A stretch of DNA of 64,000 nucleotides from Kocuria flava (GCF_001482365.1 NZ_CP013254.1:372001-436000); one strand, 5' to 3'; positions 40,354-48,483 are shown, counted from the stretch's first letter. Made by a program: numbers and translations. Notes: generated from the letters alone by a model not told the origin.

Positions 40354-40827
40354 GTGGCGATCGAGACACCGATGGGCCGGCCGGAGACCGGCGCGCTCGT
40401 CCTGCGCCCGGCCCGGCTGTCCGACCTGTTCCTGCTCATGGACCTCGCCGACCAGGTCGGCTACCGGATCGACCCGGAGTGGATCCGCGCCCGGCTCGAC
40501 GCCGACGCCGGGTGGGAGGCCCACGCGGTGGCCACGGTGGCCGACGTCCCGGTCGCCGCCGCCCACCTGTACCTGCTGCCGCCGGACCACCCGCGCAAGC
40601 CGGCGTGGGCGCGGCTGACCGCGCTCGTGGTGGACGAGGACCACCGCGGCGCCGGCTGCGGGAGCGCCCTGCTGGGGCACTGCGAGCAGCTGGCCCTCGA
40701 CCGCGGGGCCACCGTGCTGGAGATCGCCGTCCCGCCCCTGCGCCACCCGATGGACGCGTTCTGGCGCGGCCACGGCTTCGGCGTCCTCCCGCCCGCGCAG
40801 CACGCCAAGCAGCTGCACCCCGCCTGA
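40354..40827 (+). CDS. GNAT-family N-acetyltransferase
   Basis: The 157-residue protein has the GNAT fold, with the acetyl-CoA binding segment ALVVDEDHRGAGCGSALLGHCEQLA (R/Q-x-x-G-x-G/A type loop RGAGCG) near residues 95-120 and LEIAVPPLRHPMDAFWRGHGF near the end. GTG at 40354 is chosen because GGAGG lies 5 nt upstream; the frame is open to 40312. The substrate cannot be told. It is convergent with the ABC permease gene. Confidence 0.82.
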   Translation: MAIETPMGRPETGALVLRPARLSDLFLLMDLADQVGYRIDPEWIRARLDADAGWEAHAVATVADVPVAAAHLYLLPPDHPRKPAWARLTALVVDEDHRGAGCGSALLGHCEQLALDRGATVLEIAVPPLRHPMDAFWRGHGFGVLPPAQHAKQLHPA

Positions 40828-40850
40828 GCGGGGCACCGGGCGGGCCGGGC

Positions 40851-41711
40851 TCAGGCGCGCGGGGTGCGCTCCCGCAGCAGCCACTGGGCGAGCGCGTCCA
40901 GGGCGATGCCCAGCAGGCCGATGACGAGGATGACCACGAGCATCTCGTCGTAGGCCAGCCGGTCGCGGGCGTTGAGGATCTCGTAGCCCAGGCCGCTGCT
41001 GACCCCGAGCATCTCGGCCGGGACGATGACCACCCACGCGATGCCCAGCGCCAGGCGCACCCCCGTCATGACGAACGGGCGCACGCTGGGCAGCACCACC
41101 GTGCGCAGCTGCTCCCACGGGGTGGCCCCCAGCGTCCGGGCGACCCGCAGGTGCAGCGGGTCCATGGCCCGCACCCCGGCGGCGGTGTTCATGGTGATCG
41201 GCCACACCGCGGCGGCGGCCACGAGGAAGACCACCGGGGCGTTGCCCACCCCGAACAGGGCCACGGCCACCGGCGCCCAGGACAGGGGCGAGACCATGCG
41301 CAGGAACTGCACCACCGGCGCCGAGGTCCAGCGGAAGCGGCGGTAGGCGCCCAGCAGCAGCCCCAGCGGCACCCCGAGCCCGGTGGCCAGGCCGAGCCCG
41401 CACAGCAGGCGCCAGAGGCTGGTCGCCCCGTCCTGGAGCACCACGCCGCGCTCGAGCAGGGACGCGGCGGCGCCGGGGATCCGCTCGGGCCGGAACGCGG
41501 CGATCATCGTGGAGGCCCCCGCGGCGGCGTGGGTGAACGCCCACCACACGGCCACGGTCACGGCCAGCCCGAACAGTCCCCAGGCGAGGCCGGCGCCGCG
41601 GGCCCCGGTGCGGCGGGGGCGCGGCGTGGCCGCCCCGGGCGGGGTCCGGCCGGGCGCGGCCGGGCGGGGGGCGTCGAGGTCGGCGGGCCCGGCGGGTCGC
41701 GGTGTGCTCAT
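40851..41711 (-). CDS. ABC transporter permease, nitrate/sulfonate/taurine type
   Basis: The 286-residue inner-membrane protein has about six helices and the BPD permease EAA-like loop ARTLGATPWEQLRTVVLPSVRP that contacts the ATPase. The N-terminal 40 residues are Pro/Arg-rich and cytoplasmic. It resembles SsuC/TauC/NrtB. ATG at 41711 overlaps the binding-protein stop by 4 bp. It is the last gene of the flavoprotein-ATPase-binding protein-permease operon. The substrate is unknown; an organosulfur or related small anion is plausible from the family. Confidence 0.88.
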   Translation of the reverse strand: MSTPRPAGPADLDAPRPAAPGRTPPGAATPRPRRTGARGAGLAWGLFGLAVTVAVWWAFTHAAAGASTMIAAFRPERIPGAAASLLERGVVLQDGATSLWRLLCGLGLATGLGVPLGLLLGAYRRFRWTSAPVVQFLRMVSPLSWAPVAVALFGVGNAPVVFLVAAAAVWPITMNTAAGVRAMDPLHLRVARTLGATPWEQLRTVVLPSVRPFVMTGVRLALGIAWVVIVPAEMLGVSSGLGYEILNARDRLAYDEMLVVILVIGLLGIALDALAQWLLRERTPRA

Positions 41712-42904
41712 GGGCGGATCTCCTCGGTGCGGGTCGTGCCGGTCAGCCCGAACACGCCCAGACCGCCGGCGCGGGCGATGCTGCGGGTGACGAGCGTGTC
41801 GTCGACGAGCTCCCGGTGGGCCCGGGCCGGGTCGAGCCCGGCGAGGAACCCGGCCGGGGCGTCGACGACCGTCTCCTGCATGGAGCGCACGAGCTCCTCG
41901 GTGAAGCTCGCGTACGGGAAGGGGCGGAAGTCCAGGCGCTCCCCGTGCCAGGAGGGGTGCTCCAGCGCGCCGGCGTGGGCGGCGGCGTCGTAGGTGAGCG
42001 CCTGCAGGATCACGGGCTTGGGCTGGGGCAGGTAGTCCCGGGCCAGGGCCGCGGCGGTCTCCGGGCGGTTGGCCCGCGCCCAGGCCTGGGCGCGCACGAG
42101 GGCGTCCATGAACCCGCCGGCGGCCCCGGGGCGGTCGCGGATCAGCTCCCCGCGCAGCATGGTCACGCAGCAGGCGTGGTCGCGCCACACGTCGCCGAGG
42201 AAGCGGTGGATGTGCCCGACCTCGCGCGCCTCGGCGGCGGCGTTGAACGGGTCGGCGACCACGTAGCCGCCGATCACCCCGTTGTTCAGCGCCGGGAGCA
42301 TGTCGGCCGGGGCCATGGGCAGCAGCGCCACGGTGCGGTCCCGGGCGGAGGGGGCCTCGCGCATCACGGGGGTGAGCCCGGCCGCGCGCAGCATCTTCTG
42401 CACGACCACGTTGTGGATCGACCACCAGGCGGGGATCGCCACGGACTCCCCGGCGAGATCGCCCAGCTCGGCCACGTCCGGGCGCACGGTCAGGGACGAG
42501 CCGTTGGTGTGGTTCCACGCGGTGATCCGCACGTCGGCGCCGAGGCCGTAGCGCATGTACAGGGCCATGGGCATGAGCATGTGGATGGCGTCGACCTTGC
42601 CGGCCACGAACGCCTCGGACAGCGAGGCCCAGCTGCGGAACAGGACGGGCTCGGCGACCGGCACGGCGGCGTCGTCGTAGTAGCCGTTGGCGTGGGCCAC
42701 GAGCAGCGGGGCGGCGTCGGTGATGGGCAGGTAGCCGATCCGCACGGGGCGGTCCCCGCCGGAGCGGTCCTCGCGGGCCGTGGCGGCGTAGAGGCTGCCC
42801 GCGCCCCAGCCCAGCCCGGTCAGCGCGGCGGCGCCGACGCCGGCGCGCAGCACCGTGCGCCGGCCGGGCAGCCGGTCGGCACCGCCGGGGGCCGGGGCGC
42901 TCAT
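41708..42904 (-). CDS. ABC transporter substrate-binding protein, NrtA/CmpA/SsuA type, Tat-exported
   Basis: The 398-residue protein begins with a twin-arginine signal (GRRTVLRAGVGAAALTGLGWGAG), so it is exported folded. The mature part is of the NMT1/CmpA class (RIGYLPITDAAPLLVAHANGYYDD, WASLSEAFVAGKVDAIHM, GGYVVADPFNAAAE). Family members bind nitrate, bicarbonate, sulfonates, taurine or pyrimidine precursors. ATG overlaps the ATPase stop (ATGA), and its own stop overlaps the permease start. The substrate cannot be deduced from the sequence alone. Confidence 0.88.
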   Translation of the reverse strand: MSAPAPGGADRLPGRRTVLRAGVGAAALTGLGWGAGSLYAATAREDRSGGDRPVRIGYLPITDAAPLLVAHANGYYDDAAVPVAEPVLFRSWASLSEAFVAGKVDAIHMLMPMALYMRYGLGADVRITAWNHTNGSSLTVRPDVAELGDLAGESVAIPAWWSIHNVVVQKMLRAAGLTPVMREAPSARDRTVALLPMAPADMLPALNNGVIGGYVVADPFNAAAEAREVGHIHRFLGDVWRDHACCVTMLRGELIRDRPGAAGGFMDALVRAQAWARANRPETAAALARDYLPQPKPVILQALTYDAAAHAGALEHPSWHGERLDFRPFPYASFTEELVRSMQETVVDAPAGFLAGLDPARAHRELVDDTLVTRSIARAGGLGVFGLTGTTRTEEIRP

Positions 42905-43653
42905 ATCTCCCAGGCCCCGCCGGCGGCATCGGTGCCGCGGTAGTGGGCGAGGATCTGCTCGGCGGTCGCGCCGTCGCGGGCGGGGACCCACTGGCGGGTG
43001 AACCCGGCGGGCCCGCCGAAGAAGCCGATCCGGTCGCCGAGGACCAGGGCCTCCTCGACGTCGTGGGTGACGAGGAAGACCGTCAGGGACAGCTCCCGGA
43101 CCAGCCCCCGCAGCCACTGCTGCAGATCCTGGCGGGTCGCGGGGTCCAGGGCGCTGAACGGCTCGTCGAGCAGCAGCACGTCCGGGCGCACGGCGAGCGC
43201 CCGCCCCACGGACACGCGCTGGGCCTGCCCGCCGGAGAGCTCCTGGACGGGGGTGCGCGCGAGCTCGGCCAGCCCGAGGATCCCGAGCAGCTCGTCCACG
43301 TGCGCCTCGTCGAAGCGGTCCCGGTTGCGCCGGTAGCGGCCGCCGAGGGCGATGTTGGCGCGCACCGAGAGCCAGGGGAACAGGCCGGGGTCCTGGAAGA
43401 CCACGGCCAGGCGCTCGTCGGGGTCGCCGAACTCGACCGTGCCGCGGTCGAGGGGCTCGAGCCCGGCGATGGCCCGCAGCAGCGTGGACTTGCCGGAGCC
43501 GCTGGGCCCGAGCACGGCGAGGGTCTCCCCCGGGTGGAGGGTCAGGTCCACGCCGTCGAGGGCCGGGGCGGCGGCGCCGGGGTAGGTCTTGTGCACCCCG
43601 CGCACGCGCAGCGCGGGGCGGTCGGGGCTCAGCCGAGCCGGCGCAGTTCCCAC
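42901..43653 (-). CDS. ABC transporter ATP-binding protein, nitrate/sulfonate type
   Basis: The 250-residue ATPase has Walker A GPSGSGKST, Q-loop VFQDPGLFPW, signature LSGGQAQRVSVGRALA, Walker B VLLLDEPFSALD and switch His in FLVTHDVEEA, matching SsuB/TauB/NrtD. GTG at 43653 is preferred; it overlaps the end of the upstream flavoprotein gene by 25 bp and GGAAGGA lies 8-9 nt upstream. It is followed by the binding protein with a 4-bp overlap, so the cassette is tightly coupled. Confidence 0.9.
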   Translation of the reverse strand: MGTAPARLSPDRPALRVRGVHKTYPGAAAPALDGVDLTLHPGETLAVLGPSGSGKSTLLRAIAGLEPLDRGTVEFGDPDERLAVVFQDPGLFPWLSVRANIALGGRYRRNRDRFDEAHVDELLGILGLAELARTPVQELSGGQAQRVSVGRALAVRPDVLLLDEPFSALDPATRQDLQQWLRGLVRELSLTVFLVTHDVEEALVLGDRIGFFGGPAGFTRQWVPARDGATAEQILAHYRGTDAAGGAWEI

Positions 43654-44702
43654 CGCAGGTGTCCTTCCGTGGGCGACTGGACGGGCAGGAACGCGGCCTC
43701 GCGGGCGCGCCGGGCGGTGGGCGAGGTCATCGCGTAGCCGCGCCCGCCGACGACCTTGCCCTCCAGGCGGGTGGCGCGCCCGGTCAGCAGGGCGGCCTCG
43801 AGGCGCAGGCCCAGCAGGTCTCGGGGGGCCTGCTCCCGGGGCCGGCCGGCCATGCGCACGAGGTCGGCGCGCAGCCGGCGGTGCTCCGCGACGGCGTCGT
43901 CGAGCTCGTCGCGGAAGACCTCGGCCACGCCCTGCAGCGCGGCGGCGGCGGCCTCGAGGGCGGCGGCCGAGAGGCCGAGGCAGAAGGCGCTCTGCAGGAG
44001 CAGGAAGGGCCCGCGCACCGCGGCGAGGAACGCGGGGACGTCCTCGGTGAGCACGTCCGCTGCGGGGTCCACTGGCACGCCCTCGAGCACGAGCACGCCC
44101 GAGGCGGTGGCGTCGAGGGCCATGAGGCCCTCGAGCGGGCGCACCCGCACGCCGGGGGCGGAGGTGCGCGTGCGCACGATCACGTGCCGGCCGTCCTCGC
44201 GCACGGCGGGCAGGACGACGACGGCGTCCGGGTAGAGGTTGGACGCCCACGGGACGGTGCCCTCGAGCACGTGGGCCCCGTCGCGGCGGCCCAGCGTCAC
44301 GGGGATCTCCCCGATCCCGGCGGCGTGCTTGAAGGCCGGGGCCATCGCGGAGCACCCGGGCAGCTCGCCGGTGCGCATCGCCTCCGGGACCGGGGTCCCC
44401 GTGGCGTGCAGGTACTCGAGGGCGACCCGGTGGGCCCACAGGGAGAAGGCGGTCGCGGTGCACTCGAGGGCGAGGTCGTGCACGACCGCGGCCTGGGTCA
44501 GGAGGGAGCCCTCGAGGCCGAGGTCGAGCAGGCCGGCGGCGCCCAGCTCGCGCAGGGTCTCGAAGGGGGAGGTCCCGGCGGTGTCGACCGCCCGCGCCCG
44601 GGCGGCGGCGAGCTCGCGCACGAGCCCGTGCTGCGGGTAGCCGGTCAGCGGCGCGGCGATCTCCTCCGGGGCGGGCGCGGCCGCGGGGGCGGGCTGGGAC
44701 AT
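43629..44702 (-). CDS. Acyl-CoA dehydrogenase-like flavoprotein (possible monooxygenase)
   Basis: The 357-residue protein has the acyl-CoA dehydrogenase fold in order: N-terminal helices (1-95), beta domain (ELPGCSAMAPAFKHAAG, LEGTVPWASNLYPDAVVVLP) and C-terminal helices ending in VVGGRGYAMTSPTARRAREAAF. The segment that normally carries the catalytic Glu (usually YEGT) reads PVQSPTEGHL, so classical dehydrogenation is unlikely. This fits the sulfur-related monooxygenase branch (DszC/SfnB-like), which uses reduced flavin and oxygen. It is the first gene of an operon with an NrtA/SsuA-type importer, so it probably processes the imported compound. No flavin reductase is encoded nearby. Confidence 0.75.
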   Translation of the reverse strand: MSQPAPAAAPAPEEIAAPLTGYPQHGLVRELAAARARAVDTAGTSPFETLRELGAAGLLDLGLEGSLLTQAAVVHDLALECTATAFSLWAHRVALEYLHATGTPVPEAMRTGELPGCSAMAPAFKHAAGIGEIPVTLGRRDGAHVLEGTVPWASNLYPDAVVVLPAVREDGRHVIVRTRTSAPGVRVRPLEGLMALDATASGVLVLEGVPVDPAADVLTEDVPAFLAAVRGPFLLLQSAFCLGLSAAALEAAAAALQGVAEVFRDELDDAVAEHRRLRADLVRMAGRPREQAPRDLLGLRLEAALLTGRATRLEGKVVGGRGYAMTSPTARRAREAAFLPVQSPTEGHLRWELRRLG

Positions 44703-44739
44703 GGTGCTCCGTTCGGGGCGGGAGGGCGTGCGGGAACGA

Positions 44740-44775
44740 CGACGGCGGCCCTCCGGACGCGGTGGGCCGCCGTCG
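44740..44775 (-). terminator. Hairpin between DUF4242 gene and flavoprotein operon
   Basis: A 12-bp stem pairs 44740-44751 with 44764-44775 around a 12-nt loop. It lies between the DUF4242 stop and the flavoprotein start on the same strand, so it may end or attenuate read-through from the DUF4242 gene into the operon. Confidence 0.55.
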
Positions 44776-44796
44776 GCGGGCAGGTGCTGCCGGGGA

Positions 44797-45330
44797 TCAG
44801 ACGGAGAGCTTGAACATCCGGTCGAACGGGGTGCCCACGGCGGCGCGGGCGCGCTCGACGGCGTCCTCGTCGGGGGCGTTGTAGAAGCACAGGCACTTGG
44901 CGGTGTCCTCGCGCACGTAGGTGCGCAGGAAGGAGACCTCGGGGACCTCGGCGTACTTCGGGGAGTTGGCCTTCTTGCGGGCCAGGTACTGCTCCATGGT
45001 GATCTCGGCGGGGATGTCCCACTCGACGAGGAAGTCGGTCTGGCCCTTGAGCTGCTTGAGGTCCTCGAGCTCGGCGCCGACGAGGCGGACCTCGTCCGGG
45101 CCGGTGACCTCGGTGACGGACCCGCCCAGGGCCTCGCGGACCGTCTCGGCGAGCCCCTCGGGGCTGCCGGCCTCGACGATCACGAACACGCGGCCGAGAT
45201 CGGCGGTGACCTGGGACTCGATGAGCTCGGCCCCGGTCCCGGCCACGGCGGTGGACACGGCGTCCAGCAGCGGGCGGACGGCGTCCTTCCCGGCGGCGGC
45301 GGGGGCGAGCTCGATGAGGTACAGCGACAT
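44797..45330 (-). CDS. DUF4242-domain protein
   Basis: The 177-residue protein ends in a DUF4242 domain (about 100-177; DFLVEWDIPAEITMEQYLARKK, VSFLRTYVREDTAKCLCFYNAP). The first 90 residues form a second, related ferredoxin-like half (MSLYLIELAPAAAGKDAVRPLL, LGRVFVIVEAGSPEGLAETV). A Streptomyces DUF4242 protein (SCO4226) has been described as nickel-binding, but the key residues cannot be judged here. It starts at ATG 45330 behind GGAAG. It lies upstream of the flavoprotein-ABC operon with a hairpin between, so linkage is possible but not certain. Confidence 0.75.
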   Translation of the reverse strand: MSLYLIELAPAAAGKDAVRPLLDAVSTAVAGTGAELIESQVTADLGRVFVIVEAGSPEGLAETVREALGGSVTEVTGPDEVRLVGAELEDLKQLKGQTDFLVEWDIPAEITMEQYLARKKANSPKYAEVPEVSFLRTYVREDTAKCLCFYNAPDEDAVERARAAVGTPFDRMFKLSV

Positions 45331-45685
45331 GGGGCTTCCTTCCGGGTGGCGGTCTTCCGGCCGGCGGGGCCCTCTGGGATCGGCCCCGACCGGCCCGGAC
45401 GGGCTCTGACTCCCAGGTTAGGGAGGAAAGCCGCCCCGGCCACGGGTTTCGTCACGCTTCGTCACACAGCGGGCGTGCCCGGCCCATCCCTTGACGGACG
45501 GGCCTCGCGCAGTGCCGGGAGGTCCGTCGTGCCGCCGGCGGACGGGTCACCGGCGGGCGGGTCGCCGCTCACCGACGCTTAATACTTGCTTGGGAAAGTA
45601 TTTCTCCGCTATCCTCAGGGACACATCAACAAGCGGCGCGGCCCCGTCGTCGTCGCCCCCGGATCCTCCAGGACGGACGCCTCCC
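45331..45685. other. Divergent intergenic region, 355 bp
   Basis: Between the start of the DUF4242 gene and the VOC dioxygenase gene no coding frame is convincing. The right half holds the promoter and inverted repeat at 45581-45615. The left half presumably holds the DUF4242 promoter, which I could not place. The AT-rich stretch at 45578-45615 stands out from its surroundings. Confidence 0.6.
45581..45615 (+). promoter_or_regulatory. VOC dioxygenase promoter with inverted-repeat operator
   Basis: TTGCTT (45586-45591) and TATCCT (45610-45615) form a -35/-10 pair with an 18-bp spacer. The inverted repeat AATACTT-N8-AAGTATT at 45581-45602 covers the -35. This spacing resembles operators of MarR- or HxlR-type redox and aromatic sensors that control catechol dioxygenases in Bacillus. 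No such regulator is encoded beside it, so the protein is unknown. Confidence 0.65.
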
Positions 45686-46597
45686 ATGCCGATCTTCCCC
45701 CAGCACCCCAGCCCCGAGTCCCTGCGGGCCCGCCCCGCGGAGGACCTCCTCTCCCCTGCCACCCGGATGGGCGCGGTGGAGCTGCTGGTCGCCGACCTGG
45801 ACGCGACGCTCGACTACTACACCCGCGGCGTGACCCTCGAGGTGCTCGCGCACGCGGGGGACACCGCCGTCCTCGGCCGCGACGGGCGCACGATCGTGCG
45901 GCTGCGCCAGGTCAAGGAGCTGCCCCCGGCCCGGCGCGGACAGGCCGGGCTGTTCCACACCGCGGTGCTGTTCGAGGACGAGGCGGCCCTCGCCGCCGCC
46001 GTCGCCTCGGTCGCCACGGCCTTCCCCGGCTCCTTCACCGGCAGCGCCGACCACCTCTACAGCCAGGCCTTCTACTTCGACGACCCGGAGGGCAACGGTG
46101 TGGAGCTCTACGCCGACCGCCCGCGCGAGACCTGGCGGCGCGAGGCCAGCGGGCTGCTGACCCTGGCCACCAACCCGCTGGACCCCAACGCCTTCCTCGG
46201 CGAGCACCTGCCCGGGGCGGCCCCGGCGACCCGCACCGCACCGCCGGCCACCCTGGGCCACGTGCACCTGCAGGTCGGGGACATCGCCCTGGGCCGGCAG
46301 TTCTACGTCGACGTGCTCGGCTTCGAGGTCATGAGCGACATCGGCTCGGCCCTGTTCGTCGCCGCCGGCGGCTACCACCACCACCTCGCGCTCAACACCT
46401 GGAACAGCGCCGGGGCCGGGCCCCGCGCCGCCTCCCTGGGCCTGGGCCGGGTGAACATCGACCTGCCGGGCGCCGAGGACGTCGCCGCCCTGCAGGAGCG
46501 GCTGGCCCACCACGGGGTGGCGACCCGCCACGACGGCGCGGTGCTGCGCTTCGAGGACCCGTGGCGGACGCTGGTGGAGGTGGCCGCGGCGGCCTGA
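45686..46597 (+). CDS. Catechol-2,3-dioxygenase-like VOC protein (CatE type)
   Basis: The 303-residue protein has two VOC modules (about 25-135 and 185-300). Metal-ligand candidates are in GAVELLVADLDATLDYY, LGHVHLQVGDIALGRQFY, YHHHLALNTW and the final TLVEVAA, fitting the CatE/MhqO group of ring-cleavage or quinone-stress dioxygenases. ATG at 45686 is the start; the ribosome site is modest. It is a single gene with its own repressible-looking promoter and a 22-bp-stem inverted repeat after it. Substrate is probably a catechol or hydroquinone; this is inference. Confidence 0.8.
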   Translation: MPIFPQHPSPESLRARPAEDLLSPATRMGAVELLVADLDATLDYYTRGVTLEVLAHAGDTAVLGRDGRTIVRLRQVKELPPARRGQAGLFHTAVLFEDEAALAAAVASVATAFPGSFTGSADHLYSQAFYFDDPEGNGVELYADRPRETWRREASGLLTLATNPLDPNAFLGEHLPGAAPATRTAPPATLGHVHLQVGDIALGRQFYVDVLGFEVMSDIGSALFVAAGGYHHHLALNTWNSAGAGPRAASLGLGRVNIDLPGAEDVAALQERLAHHGVATRHDGAVLRFEDPWRTLVEVAAAA

Positions 46598-46622
46598 CCC
46601 GCCCCACCCCCCACCCCCTCCT

Positions 46623-46697
46623 CCCCCACCGCGAGGGGCGGCGTTCGGCGGCTTCCGGGAGTGGAGACCGACCGGACGCCGCCCCTCGCGGTGGGGG
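46623..46697. repeat. Dispersed palindromic element, copy 1
   Basis: A perfect 22-bp stem (46623-46644 with 46676-46697) encloses an imperfectly paired centre. The left half contains GCGAGGGGCGGCGTTCGGCG, shared with copies 2 and 3. It lies between the convergent VOC and TIR-like genes, where it would act as a terminator. It is nearly identical to copy 2 over 37 nt of the left half. Confidence 0.85.
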
Positions 46698-46714
46698 CCG
46701 GTGAGCTGTGCGGC

Positions 46715-47092
46715 TCAGATGGCCTCGAGGAACTCCCCGATGTTCTCCCACGTCCAGCCCTTGCAGCGGGCCGAGCCCATCACGGTGGGCTTCACACGGT
46801 GCTGGGTCTCCATCCACAGCCCCAGCAGGGGCTTCTTCTCGGCGACGGCGCAGCGGATCGGCCACAGCGCCTCGTCCGAGGTCTCGGTGTAGCCGCCGAT
46901 CAGGGCGATCACGCCGTCGGACTCCCGCACGCGGCCGCGGACCTCGCGCTGCCAGTCCTCGTCGGGGGCGTCCTCCTCCGGCGGGCCGAGGAAGCGGGCC
47001 GTGGCCCCCGCACGGGACCACTGCGTGGTGAACAGTCCCCGGTACAGCTCGTCCTCCGCGGCGCACGCCAGGTACACGGTCTTGGGCTCCAT
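46715..47092 (-). CDS. TIR-like (DUF1863/MTH538-type) domain protein
   Basis: The 125-residue protein is a single flavodoxin-like TIR-related domain: TVYLACAAEDELYRGLFTTQW, VRESDGVIALIGGYTETSD, then ALWPIRCAVAEKKPLLGLWM and a C-terminal helix KGWTWENIGEFLEAI. This matches the DUF1863 group that includes ThsB of Thoeris defence. The helix that normally carries the NADase Glu (W-x-x-x-E type) reads ALWPIRCAV, so the catalytic Glu seems absent. No ThsA or other defence gene is adjacent. ATG at 47092 follows GGAGGGT. The gene is bracketed by two almost identical palindromic elements. Function unknown. Confidence 0.7.
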   Translation of the reverse strand: MEPKTVYLACAAEDELYRGLFTTQWSRAGATARFLGPPEEDAPDEDWQREVRGRVRESDGVIALIGGYTETSDEALWPIRCAVAEKKPLLGLWMETQHRVKPTVMGSARCKGWTWENIGEFLEAI

Positions 47093-47199
47093 TGCCGCCG
47101 ACCCTCCTTGCATGGTCAAGCATCTACAGTGATGCGCCTCACGGTATCCGGCGAACGCCCCTGTCCGGCAGTCGGCTACGCTCCGTGACCTCCCGGGCC

Positions 47200-47258
47200 G
47201 CGAGGGGCGGCGTTCGGCGGCTTCCGGGAGGGGAGAACCGCCGAACGCCACCCCTCGC
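47200..47258. repeat. Dispersed palindromic element, copy 2
   Basis: A 21-bp stem with one G/A mismatch pairs 47200-47220 with 47238-47258; a further TTC/GAA pairing continues inward. The left half differs from copy 1 by one base in 37. It lies just after the minus-strand thiF/moeZ stop and upstream of the TIR-like gene start, so it may end the thiamine operon. Confidence 0.85.
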
Positions 47259-47295
47259 GAGCAGAAGAGGAGTCGCGAGAGAGGCAACCGCGACG

Positions 47296-48483
47296 TCACC
47301 CGCGCGGGGGCTCCTGCCCGGTGTGCGCGAGCCAGGCGAGCACCCCGCCCTCGAGGTGGCGCACGGTCTCCTCCCGGCCCGCGAAGGCGGGGCGCAGGGC
47401 CGCGAGCGCCCGGGCCGACCGGGTCCCGGCCTGGCAGTGGAGCACGAGGTCGGTCCCGCGCGCCGCGGGCGGGAGGGCGGCGGGGCCGTGGTCGAGCAGC
47501 TCGGCCAGGGGGACGTGCACGGCACCGGGGACGGCGGCCAGCTCGCGCTCCCAGCCCTCGCGCACGTCGACCAGCGCGAAGGCGGCCCGGCCCTGCTCCC
47601 GGCGCTCCAGCAGCCCGGCCAGCTCGGCGGCGGAGAGGCTCTCGGCGGCGGCGGCCCCGGCGTCGGCCCCGGGCACGCCGCAGGAGGCCTCGGCGGGGGT
47701 GACCGCCGAGACGGGGGCGGCGGCGGGGTCGGCCTCGAGGCGCAGCTCGCGCCAGGTCATGGCCAGGGCGTCGTGCAGCAGCACCCGTCCGAGCAGGGGC
47801 TCCCCGGCGCCGGTGACGAGCTTGACCGCCTCGGTGGCCATGACCGCGCCGATCGTGCCCGGCAGGGCGCCGATCACCCCGCCCTCGGCGCAGCTGGGCA
47901 CCTCCCCGGGGGCCGGCGGCTCGGGGTAGAGGTCGCGGTAGGTGGGCCCGCGCCCGGCCCAGAAGACGCTGAGCTGCCCCTCGAAGCGCAGGATCGAGCC
48001 CCACACGCACGGGATCCCGGCCAGTGCGGCGGCATCGCTGACCACGTAGCGGGTCGCGAAGTTGTCGGCGCCGTCGACCACGAGGTCGTAGCCGGAGAAC
48101 AGGGCGACCGCGTTGTCCGCGTCCAGCCGCACGGGGTGGGTGCGCACGTGGACGCCCGGGTCGAGCCGGGCGACGGCCTCGGCGGCGGAGTCGGTCTTGG
48201 GCCGGCCGACGTCCGCCGTGCCGTGGAGCACCTGGCGCTGGAGGTTGCTGAGCGCCACGACGTCGTCGTCGACGATCCCGAGCACCCCCGTCCCGGCGGC
48301 GGCGAGGTACTGCAGGACCGGGGCGCCCAGTCCCCCGGCGCCGACCACGAGCACGCGGGCGCGGCGCAGCCGCCGCTGCCCGAGGGGTCCGACCTGGGGC
48401 AGGGCGAGGTGGCGGGCGTAGCGCTCGAGCTCGGCGCGGGTCAGCTCGGGGCCCGGGTCCACGAGCGGGGGCAACGGGTTCAC
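47296..48483 (-). CDS. moeZ: ThiF/MoeB-type adenylyltransferase with rhodanese domain (MoeZ-like)
   Basis: The 395-residue protein joins an E1-like domain (about 1-260; RVLVVGAGGLGAPVLQYLAAAG, VDGADNFATRY, VPSCAEGGVIGALPG) to a C-terminal rhodanese domain with active Cys in LHCQAGTRSA. Such proteins adenylate the C-terminal GG of ThiS, MoaD or CysO-type carriers and load sulfur as thiocarboxylate. GTG at 48483 overlaps the thiG stop (GTGA). As last gene of thiO-thiS-thiG it should act on ThiS, but it may also serve molybdopterin synthesis. Confidence 0.9.
   Translation of the reverse strand: MNPLPPLVDPGPELTRAELERYARHLALPQVGPLGQRRLRRARVLVVGAGGLGAPVLQYLAAAGTGVLGIVDDDVVALSNLQRQVLHGTADVGRPKTDSAAEAVARLDPGVHVRTHPVRLDADNAVALFSGYDLVVDGADNFATRYVVSDAAALAGIPCVWGSILRFEGQLSVFWAGRGPTYRDLYPEPPAPGEVPSCAEGGVIGALPGTIGAVMATEAVKLVTGAGEPLLGRVLLHDALAMTWRELRLEADPAAAPVSAVTPAEASCGVPGADAGAAAAESLSAAELAGLLERREQGRAAFALVDVREGWERELAAVPGAVHVPLAELLDHGPAALPPAARGTDLVLHCQAGTRSARALAALRPAFAGREETVRHLEGGVLAWLAHTGQEPPRG

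Noticed and set aside
46715..47092. TIR-like gene considered as part of a complete Thoeris or other defence island
   Set aside because: No ThsA, nuclease, ATPase or other effector gene lies within several kilobases; neighbours are metabolic.
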